Origin: Thermoplasmatales archaeon
GTDB lineage: Archaea; Thermoplasmatota; E2; DHVEG-1
Length of the DNA: 5,045 bases
Assembly: GCA_023140035.1 (NCBI GenBank)
Contig: JAGLML010000088.1
Location: 1-5,045 of the forward strand
Reading direction: 5' to 3'
Part shown: one piece after another, positions 1 to 5,036 of the stretch
How the letters are laid out: the number at the start of each line of letters is the position of its first letter
Numbering within the stretch: the first letter of the stretch is position 1
Notes under the pieces: generated by a model
What the model was told of the DNA's origin: nothing
The model's input: only the letters and a program-made list of their open reading frames with translations
Database searches by the model: none
Made by a program: the position numbers and the translations under genes

Positions 1-1
1 C

Positions 2-1150
2 AAAAGAACCGATACTAAAACCTACTTTTTTACACAGTTCTACTATATTTTTTGAATAACAAATATTTGCTGCAGATCGAACATTTTTATCAACAGACAT
101 TGCCGCAAGAACAACAGAGGCAACATGTTTTGATGAACCGAAGTCAATGTCCCCACATATCATTGTTTTATCTTTGGTTTTAAAAATCCTTCCATTGACA
201 GCACAGATTTCTTGTAGTTTTTGTGCATTTTTTACGGCATATGCAAAATTCATTCCCACTTCAGGAACAAAAGTAGGTGGTAAAATTGAAACAAGTTTTT
301 GAATTGCATTTTTCAACTCAAACCACACATCAAAATACTTATTATTGGGAAAAGTAGACGGCATTATCATTTCACAGGAATGGTTTAGTATATCTGATCC
401 TTTACCTGGTATATACCCTTGGTTTATCATATCCCAAATAATATATTTAGCTTTTCTAACTGCTTCAACAGGTGTTTCTCCTAGAGCAAGTAAACCAGTT
501 ATAATAGCCGATAAAGTGCATCCAGAGCCATGTGCTTTTTTGTTTGGGATGCGTGGAAGAGAAAACTCATAAAAATTTTTACTATCATATAAGACATCGA
601 TTGCGTTTTTAGTGTCTAGATGTCCACCTTTAATAAGCACATATTTTGGACCGGAAGAAAGGAGTTTTTGACAATTTTTTTTGAAATCCTTAATTGAGTT
701 TATTCTGAGTCCTGTTAGTTCGCAGGCTTCTGGGATGTTTGCTGTCAACATAAAAGTTTTTGGTAAAAGGTATTTTTTAAATGAATTAACAAAAGTATTT
801 TGAGATAACAGGTCTCCACTTGTGGCTATCATAACGGGATCTACCACAGGGGTTAATTTATATTCTGAAATTTTTTTGACAACACACTTGATTATCTCTT
901 CATCATATAACATACCTGTTTTTACTGCATCAATATTAAAATCTTCAAACAAAACATCAATTTGGTTTTCAATTATTTCAACAGGTAATTTGTGGATCTT
1001 TTTTACCCGTCGAGTATTTTGTGAAGTTATGCAGGTTACTACTGTTGTTCCATGTAGTCCAAGAAAAGAAAAGGATTTCAAATCTGCTTGAATTCCTGCC
1101 CCGCTTGAAGGATCAGATCCTGCTATACTAAGTGCAATTTTTTTTTTCAT
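2..1150 (-). CDS. thiDN: Bifunctional HMP kinase/HMP-phosphate kinase fused to ThiN-type thiamine-phosphate synthase, C-terminus cut by window edge
   Basis: The reading frame opens at ATG 1150 and runs without a stop or frameshift for 383 codons to the left edge. Residues 1-260 are a ribokinase-fold ThiD, which phosphorylates hydroxymethylpyrimidine twice to HMP-PP: AGSDPSSGAGIQAD at 10-23, VKTGML at 76-81, VVDPVM at 102-107, LTANIPEA at 135-142, and the anion-hole/catalytic loop HGSGCTLSA at 207-215 with Cys211. From about 275 a ThiN domain follows, which joins HMP-PP to thiazole phosphate to give thiamine phosphate: PEVGMNFAYA at 296-305, then Arg321 in VNGRIF and His342 in FGSSKHVA, basic residues expected in active ThiN domains. 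Archaeal ThiDN proteins are usually about 420-450 residues, so roughly 40-65 residues are missing. ThiN domains fused to an HTH serve as regulators; the intact kinase domain argues for an enzyme here. It is cytoplasmic and divergent from iorAB. The start fits the family N-terminus and the TATA spacing. Confidence 0.95.
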   Translation of the reverse strand, partial: MKKKIALSIAGSDPSSGAGIQADLKSFSFLGLHGTTVVTCITSQNTRRVKKIHKLPVEIIENQIDVLFEDFNIDAVKTGMLYDEEIIKCVVKKISEYKLTPVVDPVMIATSGDLLSQNTFVNSFKKYLLPKTFMLTANIPEACELTGLRINSIKDFKKNCQKLLSSGPKYVLIKGGHLDTKNAIDVLYDSKNFYEFSLPRIPNKKAHGSGCTLSAIITGLLALGETPVEAVRKAKYIIWDMINQGYIPGKGSDILNHSCEMIMPSTFPNNKYFDVWFELKNAIQKLVSILPPTFVPEVGMNFAYAVKNAQKLQEICAVNGRIFKTKDKTMICGDIDFGSSKHVASVVLAAMSVDKNVRSAANICYSKNIVELCKKVGFSIGSF

Positions 1151-1173
1151 TTGTAGTTCATATACTATTTTAG

Positions 1174-1181
1174 ATTTATAT
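1174..1181 (-). promoter_or_regulatory. TATA-like box for thiDN, probably leaderless transcript
   Basis: On the minus strand the sequence ATATAAAT is preceded by a purine-rich BRE-like stretch (AAAGGAATGA). Its centre lies about 27 bp upstream of the thiDN ATG at 1150. In archaea transcription starts about 25 bp downstream of the TATA centre, so the mRNA would begin at or a few bases before the start codon. No Shine-Dalgarno is visible before this ATG, which fits a leaderless message. This is read by eye from spacing and composition. Confidence 0.5.
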
Positions 1182-1194
1182 TCATTCCTTTCTC

Positions 1195-1229
1195 AAAAAA
1201 AAAAATATGATTCAATCGCATGGATTGAA
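1195..1229 (-). terminator. Hairpin followed by 11-T tract (minus strand)
   Basis: A perfect 7-bp inverted repeat, TTCAATC and GATTGAA around a 5-nt loop, occupies 1211-1229. Read on the minus strand it is followed after five bases by eleven consecutive T (1205 down to 1195). It lies 10 bp beyond the stop of the 37-residue minus-strand ORF and upstream of the thiDN promoter, so it could end that transcript and insulate thiDN. The same palindrome could instead be a repressor operator for thiDN, since it sits about 30 bp upstream of the TATA-like box. Confidence 0.5.
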
Positions 1230-1239
1230 AGATAATCGG

Positions 1240-1353
1240 TTATTCTTCTTGTACATATGGTATAAGATTACCATCATCCTGCTCTTCAAATAATGGTATT
1301 TGTTTTGGCACTGATTTTGGTTCATTATGTGTCATTTTATTTTGTGCTCCCAT
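1240..1353 (-). CDS. Possible small hydrophilic protein, 37 residues, unknown function
   Basis: An ATG at 1353 opens 37 codons ending in TAA at 1240-1242. The product is hydrophilic with a basic/polar N-terminal half (begins MGAQNKM) and an acidic C-terminal half (FEEQDDG, ending VQEE). There is no signal peptide, membrane segment or Cys. I do not recognise the family. In favour of a gene: a TATA-like AT stretch (1379-1391) about 30 bp upstream, an AAGGGT sequence 7 bases before the start, and a hairpin with a T tract just after the stop. Against: its length is within chance for AT-rich DNA, and the AAGGGT is part of a palindrome (1361-1372) that may have another role. It would be transcribed in the same direction as thiDN. 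Confidence 0.28.
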   Translation of the reverse strand: MGAQNKMTHNEPKSVPKQIPLFEEQDDGNLIPYVQEE

Positions 1354-1360
1354 TTCATTT

Positions 1361-1372
1361 ACCCTTCAGGGT
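1361..1372. promoter_or_regulatory. Palindrome ACCCT-TC-AGGGT before the small ORF
   Basis: A 5+2+5 inverted repeat lies between a TATA-like stretch (1379-1391, minus strand) and the start of the 37-residue ORF, about where transcription would begin. That position would suit a repressor operator. On the minus strand the AAGGGT half could also act as a weak Shine-Dalgarno. Related AACCCTTA sequences occur at 1438-1445 and 1761-1768. Confidence 0.25.
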
Positions 1373-1550
1373 TTTCTGATTTTTAAAAAGCAATGCCATC
1401 TGGAAAAATTGTAAATGTAGTCGTCATAACGGCCATTAACCCTTAGTTTTTCTCTCCAGACTTTGCAGTAATTGAGGATTTGGTACAAATACTTTCTTAT
1501 TTTTTACAACATCTTTGATTAAAAGACAATATAATTTTATAGAAAAAGAA

Positions 1551-1612
1551 GGAAGGCTGGTCTCACTAGGAGGGATGGGATGCAATCAAAAACTACCAGC
1601 TCAATTCCTTCC
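1551..1612. ncRNA. Element A: GC-rich stem-loop, candidate structured RNA
   Basis: The outer arms GGAAG (1551-1555) and CTTCC (1608-1612) pair. Directly inside, GCTGGT (1556-1561) pairs with ACCAGC (1595-1600), and a 7-nt bulge (1601-1607) lies on the 3' side. The roughly 33-nt apical region is purine-rich (AGGAGGGATGGGATG) and contains no clear further stem. A TATA-like stretch lies at 1529-1541, but its spacing would put transcription start near 1560, inside the 5' arm, so it may not be the promoter of this element. The strand is not determined. Interpretation as an RNA rests on pairing plus the local GC peak; a DNA-level palindrome is possible. Confidence 0.35.
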
Positions 1613-1719
1613 GAATGCCATAAAATAATAATGTTTTAAGTACCTTTTTCGCAGATGAATATGTAAATAGATATGTAGTTAAACCGTTATCATTACTGCT
1701 TTTTTTTAAATCAAAAATT

Positions 1720-1768
1720 TAAGGGTTATTAATTGAATTTTTTTAGGGGAAAGCAAAAGCAACCCTTA
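1720..1768. repeat. 8-bp inverted repeat TAAGGGTT / AACCCTTA, 33-nt spacing
   Basis: TAAGGGTT at 1720-1727 is perfectly complementary to AACCCTTA at 1761-1768. The enclosed 33 nt include a seven-T run and an AGGGGAAAG segment. It could be a long-loop hairpin in an iorA leader transcript or paired binding sites on DNA. The right arm is part of a 10-bp exact repeat, AACCCTTAGT, also present at 1438-1447. Confidence 0.4.
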
Positions 1769-1887
1769 GTAATAGCTACCTATAAATTCAGGAAAATTAG
1801 TTGTAGTTTTATTGATATTTTTTCTAAAAGTATAACCTCAAAAAAAGGAACATTAAAAACGGAATAAAATTCTAGAAGGGCATACAG

Positions 1888-1922
1888 AAGTTTCACTAAA
1901 AAAAGAATTGTGGAAACTTTTT
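1888..1922 (+). terminator. Hairpin followed by T5, terminator- or attenuator-like, upstream of iorA
   Basis: AAGTTTC (1888-1894) pairs with GAAACTT (1913-1919). Two more pairs (AC with GT) extend the stem inward past a single bulged G at 1912. The 3' arm merges into TTTTT at 1918-1922. It lies about 115 bp before the iorA start and upstream of the TATA-like box at 1961. It could end a transcript arriving from the element A region, or attenuate a long iorA leader. Archaeal termination depends mainly on the U tract, so the role of the hairpin is uncertain. Confidence 0.35.
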
Positions 1923-1960
1923 ACCAAATTATAGAGCATCTAAAGGTAGGAGGAGTTCGT

Positions 1961-1970
1961 TATATTTATA
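1961..1970 (+). promoter_or_regulatory. TATA-like box for the iorAB operon
   Basis: TATATTTATA preceded by a purine-rich stretch (AGGTAGGAGGAG at 1945-1956) resembles an archaeal TATA/BRE pair. A start about 25 bp downstream of its centre, near 1990, would give a 5' leader of about 45 nt before the ATG at 2036. The AGGAG at 1951-1955 could also pair with CTCCT at 1986-1990. No other comparable box lies closer to iorA. Confidence 0.45.
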
Positions 1971-2035
1971 TTCTATTCTCTTTTACTCCTGGCTGGGGAA
2001 ATCACACATAATCTACTTATTTGGTGTTTATAATG

Positions 2036-3913
2036 ATGGAGATAACTGAAGACAAAGTAGGAAAGCAAATTCTACTATTGGGAAATGAAGCTATTACAAG
2101 AGGAGCACTTGAGGCAGGAATAGATGTTGCAACGACATACCCAGGAACGCCTTCTACTGAGATAGCAGATACATTTTCAAAAATTGCAAAACAGGCCACA
2201 AAACAAAACAAAGATCCTGGGTTTTATTTTGAATATTCAACCAATGAAAAAGTTGCATTAGAAATATCTGCTGCTGCCTCATTTTGTGGCTTAAGAACAC
2301 TTACTTGCATGAAACACGTTGGACTTAACGTAGCTAGTGATGTATTAATGACATACCTTTACGTGGGTTGCAAAGGAGGGCACATTATTGTTTCAGCAGA
2401 TGACCCATCTTGTCATTCCTCCCAGAACGAACAGGATAATAGATACTTTGCTTTATTTGGTAATGCACCTATGCTTGAACCTACAACACCTCAAGAAGCA
2501 AAGGAAATGACGAGAAGAGGGTTTGATATCTCTGAAGAATTACAACTTCCTATTTTACTGAGAACAACCACTAGATTAAATCACACAAGAGGCGTTATTA
2601 CCTTAAGCAAGCTGCAAAAACCTCGAGGGAAAGGGCATTTTGAAAAAGATCCGTTATTAGCTCTTGTACCTGTTTCAGCAAGAGTAAAACATCCAGCCTT
2701 GTTAAAGAAAATGGAACAGGCAAAAAAGATATCAGAAAAATCACCATTTAACACCATTCTTAACATTGGAAAACCGACTGATATAGGAATTGTCGCATCA
2801 GGGGTTTCAGTTAATTATGTTAAAGAAGTGGCGGGAGTCTTGAAGCTTGATGTAAAAATTTTGAAACTAGGTATGACTCATCCTATTCCGCGGAAAATGT
2901 GTGAACAATTTATCAAATCATGTAATACCATAGTTGTGGTAGAGGAACTTGAGCCAATACTTGAACAGCAATTCAAAACACTTGCCTATGATATCAATTC
3001 CGACGTGAAAATATATGGAAAATCAACAGACCATTTCTCCAGATTATATGAATACTCACCAGATATTGTTGCAGATGCATTTTCAAAAATATTCAAAGTT
3101 AAAAATCCATTCCAAAAGCCAGTGCAACCAAAATTAAAGCTCCCTAGCCGTCCGCCTTCCCTCTGTCCAGGATGTCCACATCGGGCAACATACTATGCAG
3201 TCAAAAAAGCAGCGCCGAAAGGAACCGTTTATCCGACAGATATTGGTTGCTATACATTGGGTAAGGCCCCTCCGCTAGAGATAGCCGATCTATTGTTATG
3301 CATGGGTTCAAATGCAGGTACTGCATGTGGACTTGCCGTTTCTACTGATCAAAAAATCGTTTCTTTTATGGGGGATTCCACGTTTTTCCACTCAGGCATT
3401 CCACCAATTGTTGATGCTGTACATCATAATCATGATGTTGTTATAACTGTTCTTGATAATCGAACTACGGCGATGACAGGTCATCAACCACATCCAGGAA
3501 CAGAATATGACGGGATGGGAAGACCAGCCAAGCTCATTAACGTGGAGGATGTCGTCAAAGGATTGGGTGTAGAACATATTGAAATTGTTGATCCTAACAA
3601 TATTAAGGAAACAACAGCCGCTTTTAAGAGAGCGTTGGATTTCAGAGGACCGGCAGTTGTTGTAAGCAAATCACCTTGTATTCTTCTAGAGCTTCAGAGA
3701 AAAAGAAAATCAGGAGAAGAAAAATCTGTTTATTGTATTGATCAAGAAAAATGTAACCAGTGTAAAACGTGTATTGGTCGATTTGGATGTCCGGCATTTT
3801 ACTATGCAGAAGATGGTGGCATACATATTGATGAGATGCAATGTAATGGTTGTGGGAATTGCGTGCAAATCTGTCCGTTTGATGCCATCCATAAAAAGGA
3901 GGGGAATAAATGA
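2036..3913 (+). CDS. iorA: Indolepyruvate:ferredoxin oxidoreductase, alpha subunit
   Basis: This TPP-dependent enzyme converts aryl-2-oxo acids plus CoA to aryl-acetyl-CoA and CO2, reducing ferredoxin. It serves aromatic amino acid catabolism or, in reverse, synthesis from aryl acetates. The product is 625 residues, full length for the family. N-terminal pyrimidine-type domain: GNEAITRGALEAG near 15-27, YPGTPSTEI at 35-43, NEKVALE, MKHVGLNVA, and DDPSCHSSQNEQDNR from 122. C-terminal TPP domain: CPGCPHR from 377, DIGCYTLG, and the TPP/Mg motif GDSTFFHSG from 446 with Asn475. Two [4Fe-4S] sets follow: Cys573, 576, 579, 585 and Cys603, 606, 609, 613. All eight Cys are present, and the five-residue gap before Cys585 is usual for IorA. 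ATG 2036 (or 2033) is preferred over TTG 2021 or GTG 2024 because GGTG at 2023-2026 can serve as a weak Shine-Dalgarno. iorB overlaps by 4 bp. Confidence 0.97.
   Translation: MEITEDKVGKQILLLGNEAITRGALEAGIDVATTYPGTPSTEIADTFSKIAKQATKQNKDPGFYFEYSTNEKVALEISAAASFCGLRTLTCMKHVGLNVASDVLMTYLYVGCKGGHIIVSADDPSCHSSQNEQDNRYFALFGNAPMLEPTTPQEAKEMTRRGFDISEELQLPILLRTTTRLNHTRGVITLSKLQKPRGKGHFEKDPLLALVPVSARVKHPALLKKMEQAKKISEKSPFNTILNIGKPTDIGIVASGVSVNYVKEVAGVLKLDVKILKLGMTHPIPRKMCEQFIKSCNTIVVVEELEPILEQQFKTLAYDINSDVKIYGKSTDHFSRLYEYSPDIVADAFSKIFKVKNPFQKPVQPKLKLPSRPPSLCPGCPHRATYYAVKKAAPKGTVYPTDIGCYTLGKAPPLEIADLLLCMGSNAGTACGLAVSTDQKIVSFMGDSTFFHSGIPPIVDAVHHNHDVVITVLDNRTTAMTGHQPHPGTEYDGMGRPAKLINVEDVVKGLGVEHIEIVDPNNIKETTAAFKRALDFRGPAVVVSKSPCILLELQRKRKSGEEKSVYCIDQEKCNQCKTCIGRFGCPAFYYAEDGGIHIDEMQCNGCGNCVQICPFDAIHKKEGNK
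3896..3904 (+). promoter_or_regulatory. Strong Shine-Dalgarno for iorB inside the 3' end of iorA
   Basis: AAGGAGGGG ends 5 nt before the ATG at 3910, with GGAGG 7 nt away. It fixes the iorB start and, with the ATGA overlap, indicates translational coupling of the two subunits. Confidence 0.85.
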
Positions 3914-4518
3914 ACTGTAAAACAAGTATCATATTAACAGGCGTTGGTGGACAAGGCGTAATTACAGCAGCAAATATTCTAGGAAAAGCTGCGGTGAGAG
4001 GAAAAATAAACGTCTATGTTTCTGAAGTCCATGGAATAGCACAACGCGGTGGAGCCGTCAACTGTACTGTAAGAATTGGTGATCTTTCGGGTCCATTGAT
4101 TGCGACTGGTACAGCTGATGTTATTTTAAGTACAGAGCCGGTGGAAGCATTACGTAATATAACGTATGCTAGCAAAAAAACAAAGGTCATTACTGACATT
4201 AATCCAGTTATTCCTTTTACAGTTGCTATGGGTGGTGAAGAATATCCAAATCTAGACGATGTGTTTAAAGAGATACGCTCCTGTGCTGAGTTATACAAGA
4301 TAGATGCCTCGAAAATAGCGAAAAAATCAGGGGCCACCATTACAAAAAATATTGTGATGCTTGGTGCCCTTGCTGCAACTGATGTTTTACCATTCAAATC
4401 TGAAATTCTTTTGGAAACAATTCTTGATAATGTTCCTGCAAAGTACAAGGATATAAACAAAAAAGCGTTTGAAGACGGTATGGAAGTCATAAAAAAAATC
4501 TTAGGTTTCTCTCTTTAA
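3910..4518 (+). CDS. iorB: Indolepyruvate:ferredoxin oxidoreductase, beta subunit
   Basis: IorB is the gamma-domain subunit of 2-oxoacid:ferredoxin oxidoreductases and forms the cytoplasmic complex with IorA; in this superfamily the gamma domain contributes to CoA handling and assembly. The 202-residue product is full length. It begins with the family signature GVGGQGVITAANILG (11-25), followed by SEVHGIAQRGGAV (38-50) and STEPVEALR (74-82). No Cys cluster is present, as expected because the iron-sulfur clusters are in IorA. The ATG overlaps the iorA TGA (ATGA) behind a strong Shine-Dalgarno, so the start is well supported. The stop TAA at 4516-4518 is followed by T-rich DNA. Nothing looks truncated or foreign. 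Confidence 0.96.
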   Translation: MNCKTSIILTGVGGQGVITAANILGKAAVRGKINVYVSEVHGIAQRGGAVNCTVRIGDLSGPLIATGTADVILSTEPVEALRNITYASKKTKVITDINPVIPFTVAMGGEEYPNLDDVFKEIRSCAELYKIDASKIAKKSGATITKNIVMLGALAATDVLPFKSEILLETILDNVPAKYKDINKKAFEDGMEVIKKILGFSL

Positions 4519-4535
4519 TCTCACAAAATAATCCA

Positions 4536-4552
4536 TTTTTAATTATCTTTTT
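4536..4552 (+). terminator. T-rich archaeal-type terminator after iorB
   Basis: Two five-T runs (4536-4540 and 4548-4552) lie 18-34 bp after the iorB stop with no strong hairpin before them. Oligo-T tracts of this kind are the usual archaeal termination signal. The second run belongs to the duplicated CTTTTTATCCTCCC sequence, so it may have a different or additional role. Confidence 0.5.
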
Positions 4553-4560
4553 ATCCTCCC
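4547..4560. repeat. First copy of exact 14-bp repeat CTTTTTATCCTCCC
   Basis: Identical to 4946-4959. Both copies are followed by similar C/A-rich sequence (TCAAATCCAAAAAC here), and both have AATTATCT upstream, directly abutting in this copy. This copy lies 28 bp after the iorB stop. It could be part of the terminator or a TATA-like promoter (CTTTTTAT). Confidence 0.7.
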
Positions 4561-4662
4561 TCAAATCCAAAAACAAAGAAAGAAATTGTGGGAGAGTTTT
4601 TACCTGGTGGAAAACAAATTAAAAATTACAAAAACCTTCTGCTTTCTTGAAAATTTAAGAAG

Positions 4663-4670
4663 TTATAAAA
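4663..4670 (+). promoter_or_regulatory. TATA-like box upstream of element B
   Basis: TTATAAAA, followed by AGG, lies about 55 bp before element B and would place transcription start near 4690-4695. No reading frame follows, so if active it would drive a non-coding RNA or a long leader. AT richness makes chance occurrence likely. Confidence 0.2.
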
Positions 4671-4683
4671 AGGTCAAAAACAT

Positions 4684-4707
4684 ACTTAAAAAACAGTATT
4701 TTTAAGT
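4684..4707. repeat. 9-bp perfect AT-rich inverted repeat with 6-nt loop
   Basis: ACTTAAAAA (4684-4692) pairs perfectly with TTTTTAAGT (4699-4707), and more T follow on the plus strand. It sits 12 bp before element B. It may be a weak terminator in either direction or an operator-like palindrome; low sequence complexity weakens any specific call. Confidence 0.45.
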
Positions 4708-4718
4708 TTTTAAATTAT

Positions 4719-4782
4719 GGGAAGAAGGGAGCAGTGAGGTGGTGAGGAGATTTGAAAAAAATCTCGTGCTACCCTCCTTCCC
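4719..4782. ncRNA. Element B: long GC-rich stem-loop, candidate structured RNA
   Basis: GGGAAG (4719-4724) pairs with CTTCCC (4777-4782). After one A/C mismatch AGGG (4726-4729) pairs with CCCT (4772-4775), and past a bulged A AGCA (4730-4733) pairs with TGCT (4767-4770). A 13-nt purine-rich strand (4734-4746) leads to an apical hairpin, GAGATTT (4747-4753) with AAATCTC (4759-4765) and a GAAAA loop. That is 21 bp in 64 nt. An alternative stem, GGTGG (4738-4742) with CTACC (4769-4773), would replace the middle pairs. The GC peak in AT-rich DNA suggests a structured RNA; strand and function are unknown. An inverted-repeat DNA element is the main alternative. Confidence 0.45.
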
Positions 4783-4945
4783 AGATATATATATCAAAAT
4801 TATAAGTATATATATTTTGTTATATAATTAATGTCATAATGGGATTTTACTTCAAATACATAGGTGATGTGAAAACTTCCTTAAAACATCTAATGTGCAC
4901 GAAACATTATACTTCCAAGTAAAAAATTATCTCCGTTTTCAATAC

Positions 4946-4959
4946 CTTTTTATCCTCCC
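4946..4959. repeat. Second copy of 14-bp repeat CTTTTTATCCTCCC, possible promoter
   Basis: Exact copy of 4547-4560, here followed by ACAAAAACC. Its CTTTTTAT part could serve as a TATA-like box for the gene at 5037, with transcription starting near 4975 and a leader of about 60 nt. Upstream AATTATCT (4926-4933) is separated from this copy by 12 bp, whereas it directly overlaps the other copy. Confidence 0.6.
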
Positions 4960-4961
4960 AC

Positions 4962-4991
4962 AAAAACCATAAACGGTTGGGTTGGTTTTTT
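4962..4991 (+). terminator. Hairpin with T6 upstream of the last gene, terminator- or attenuator-like
   Basis: AAAAACCA (4962-4969) pairs with TGGTTTTT (4983-4990) around a 13-nt loop, and the 3' arm forms a six-T run to 4991. A competing short stem, AACC (4965-4968) with GGTT (4975-4978), uses the same left arm. It lies 45 bp before the start codon at 5037. If the gene is transcribed from further upstream it would be in the leader. Confidence 0.3.
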
Positions 4992-5020
4992 AAAGTAATA
5001 GATGCTATGAAATTGGTGAT

Positions 5021-5028
5021 AAAGGAGG
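5021..5028 (+). promoter_or_regulatory. Shine-Dalgarno for the gene at 5037
   Basis: AAAGGAGG ends 8 nt before the ATG at 5037. It is a near-complete match to the archaeal ribosome binding sequence and fixes the start of the truncated gene. Confidence 0.8.
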
Positions 5029-5036
5029 AAGTTGAT

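Larger units (their letters stand above)
1354..2032. other. Long gene-poor intergenic region between thiDN side and iorA
   Basis: About 680 bp hold no convincing long reading frame on either strand. A 17-codon minus-strand ORF (1383-1436) is too short to call. Recognisable contents are a GC-rich hairpin at 1551-1612, an 8-bp inverted repeat at 1720-1768, a hairpin with T tract at 1888-1922, and a TATA-like box at 1961-1970. There is also an exact 10-bp direct repeat AACCCTTAGT at 1438-1447 and 1761-1770. The GC-rich hairpin stands out against very AT-rich surroundings. I see no tRNA, CRISPR or insertion-sequence signature. Confidence 0.7.
4519..5036. other. Gene-poor intergenic region after iorB
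   Basis: About 520 bp contain no convincing reading frame; the longest plausible one is 27 codons (4839-4922, plus) and lacks a Shine-Dalgarno. Contents: T-rich terminator, first copy of a 14-bp repeat, an AT hairpin (4684-4707), the GC-rich element B (4719-4782), a 12-bp TA-rich palindrome GATATATATATC (4784-4795), TATA-like stretches around 4808-4830, a weak TAATGT/ACATTA stem (4891-4909), the second repeat copy and a T-tract hairpin before the next gene. No tRNA, CRISPR or transposase is visible. Confidence 0.7.

Noticed and set aside
345..1091. Plus-strand open frames of 75 and 89 codons at 345-572 and 822-1091
   Set aside because: They lie antisense to the well-supported thiDN frame, have no Shine-Dalgarno and no recognisable motif.
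1383..1436. 17-codon minus-strand ORF (MAVMTTTFTIFPDGIAF) upstream of the 37-residue ORF
   Set aside because: Protein-like in appearance and preceded by AAGGGT, but too short to distinguish from chance. It could be a remnant or a leader peptide; evidence is insufficient for a feature.
1551..1612. Element A or B as a tRNA, box C/D RNA or TPP riboswitch
   Set aside because: There is no T-loop GTTCGAATC-like sequence or cloverleaf, no RTGATGA/CTGA box pair, and none of the conserved TPP aptamer segments.
1151..2032. CRISPR array or insertion sequence in the intergenic regions
   Set aside because: No regularly spaced direct repeats with unique spacers and no transposase-like frame; the only direct repeats are short (10 and 14 bp) and occur twice.
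2017..4490. Minus-strand and out-of-frame ORFs within iorA and iorB (for example 4014-4490 minus, 3642-3932 minus, 3738-3920 plus)
   Set aside because: They are shadows of strongly coding frames with intact family motifs; none has a plausible translation start context or domain.
4719..4785. Element B as an archaeal H/ACA guide RNA, because AGA directly follows the stem
   Set aside because: The distance from the possible upper stem to the AGA is about 9 nt rather than the usual 14-16, no proper guide pocket forms, and no k-turn or k-loop with tandem G-A pairs is visible.
4719..4795. Element B as a miniature transposable element because of its inverted-repeat arms
   Set aside because: No convincing target-site duplication flanks it and there is no second identical copy in the window; the arms are interrupted in ways that suit an RNA stem. 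It cannot be excluded without the genome.
4839..4922. 27-codon plus-strand ORF beginning MGFYFKYIGD
   Set aside because: No Shine-Dalgarno and unremarkable composition. TATA-like stretches upstream could allow a leaderless start, but AT-rich DNA yields these by chance.
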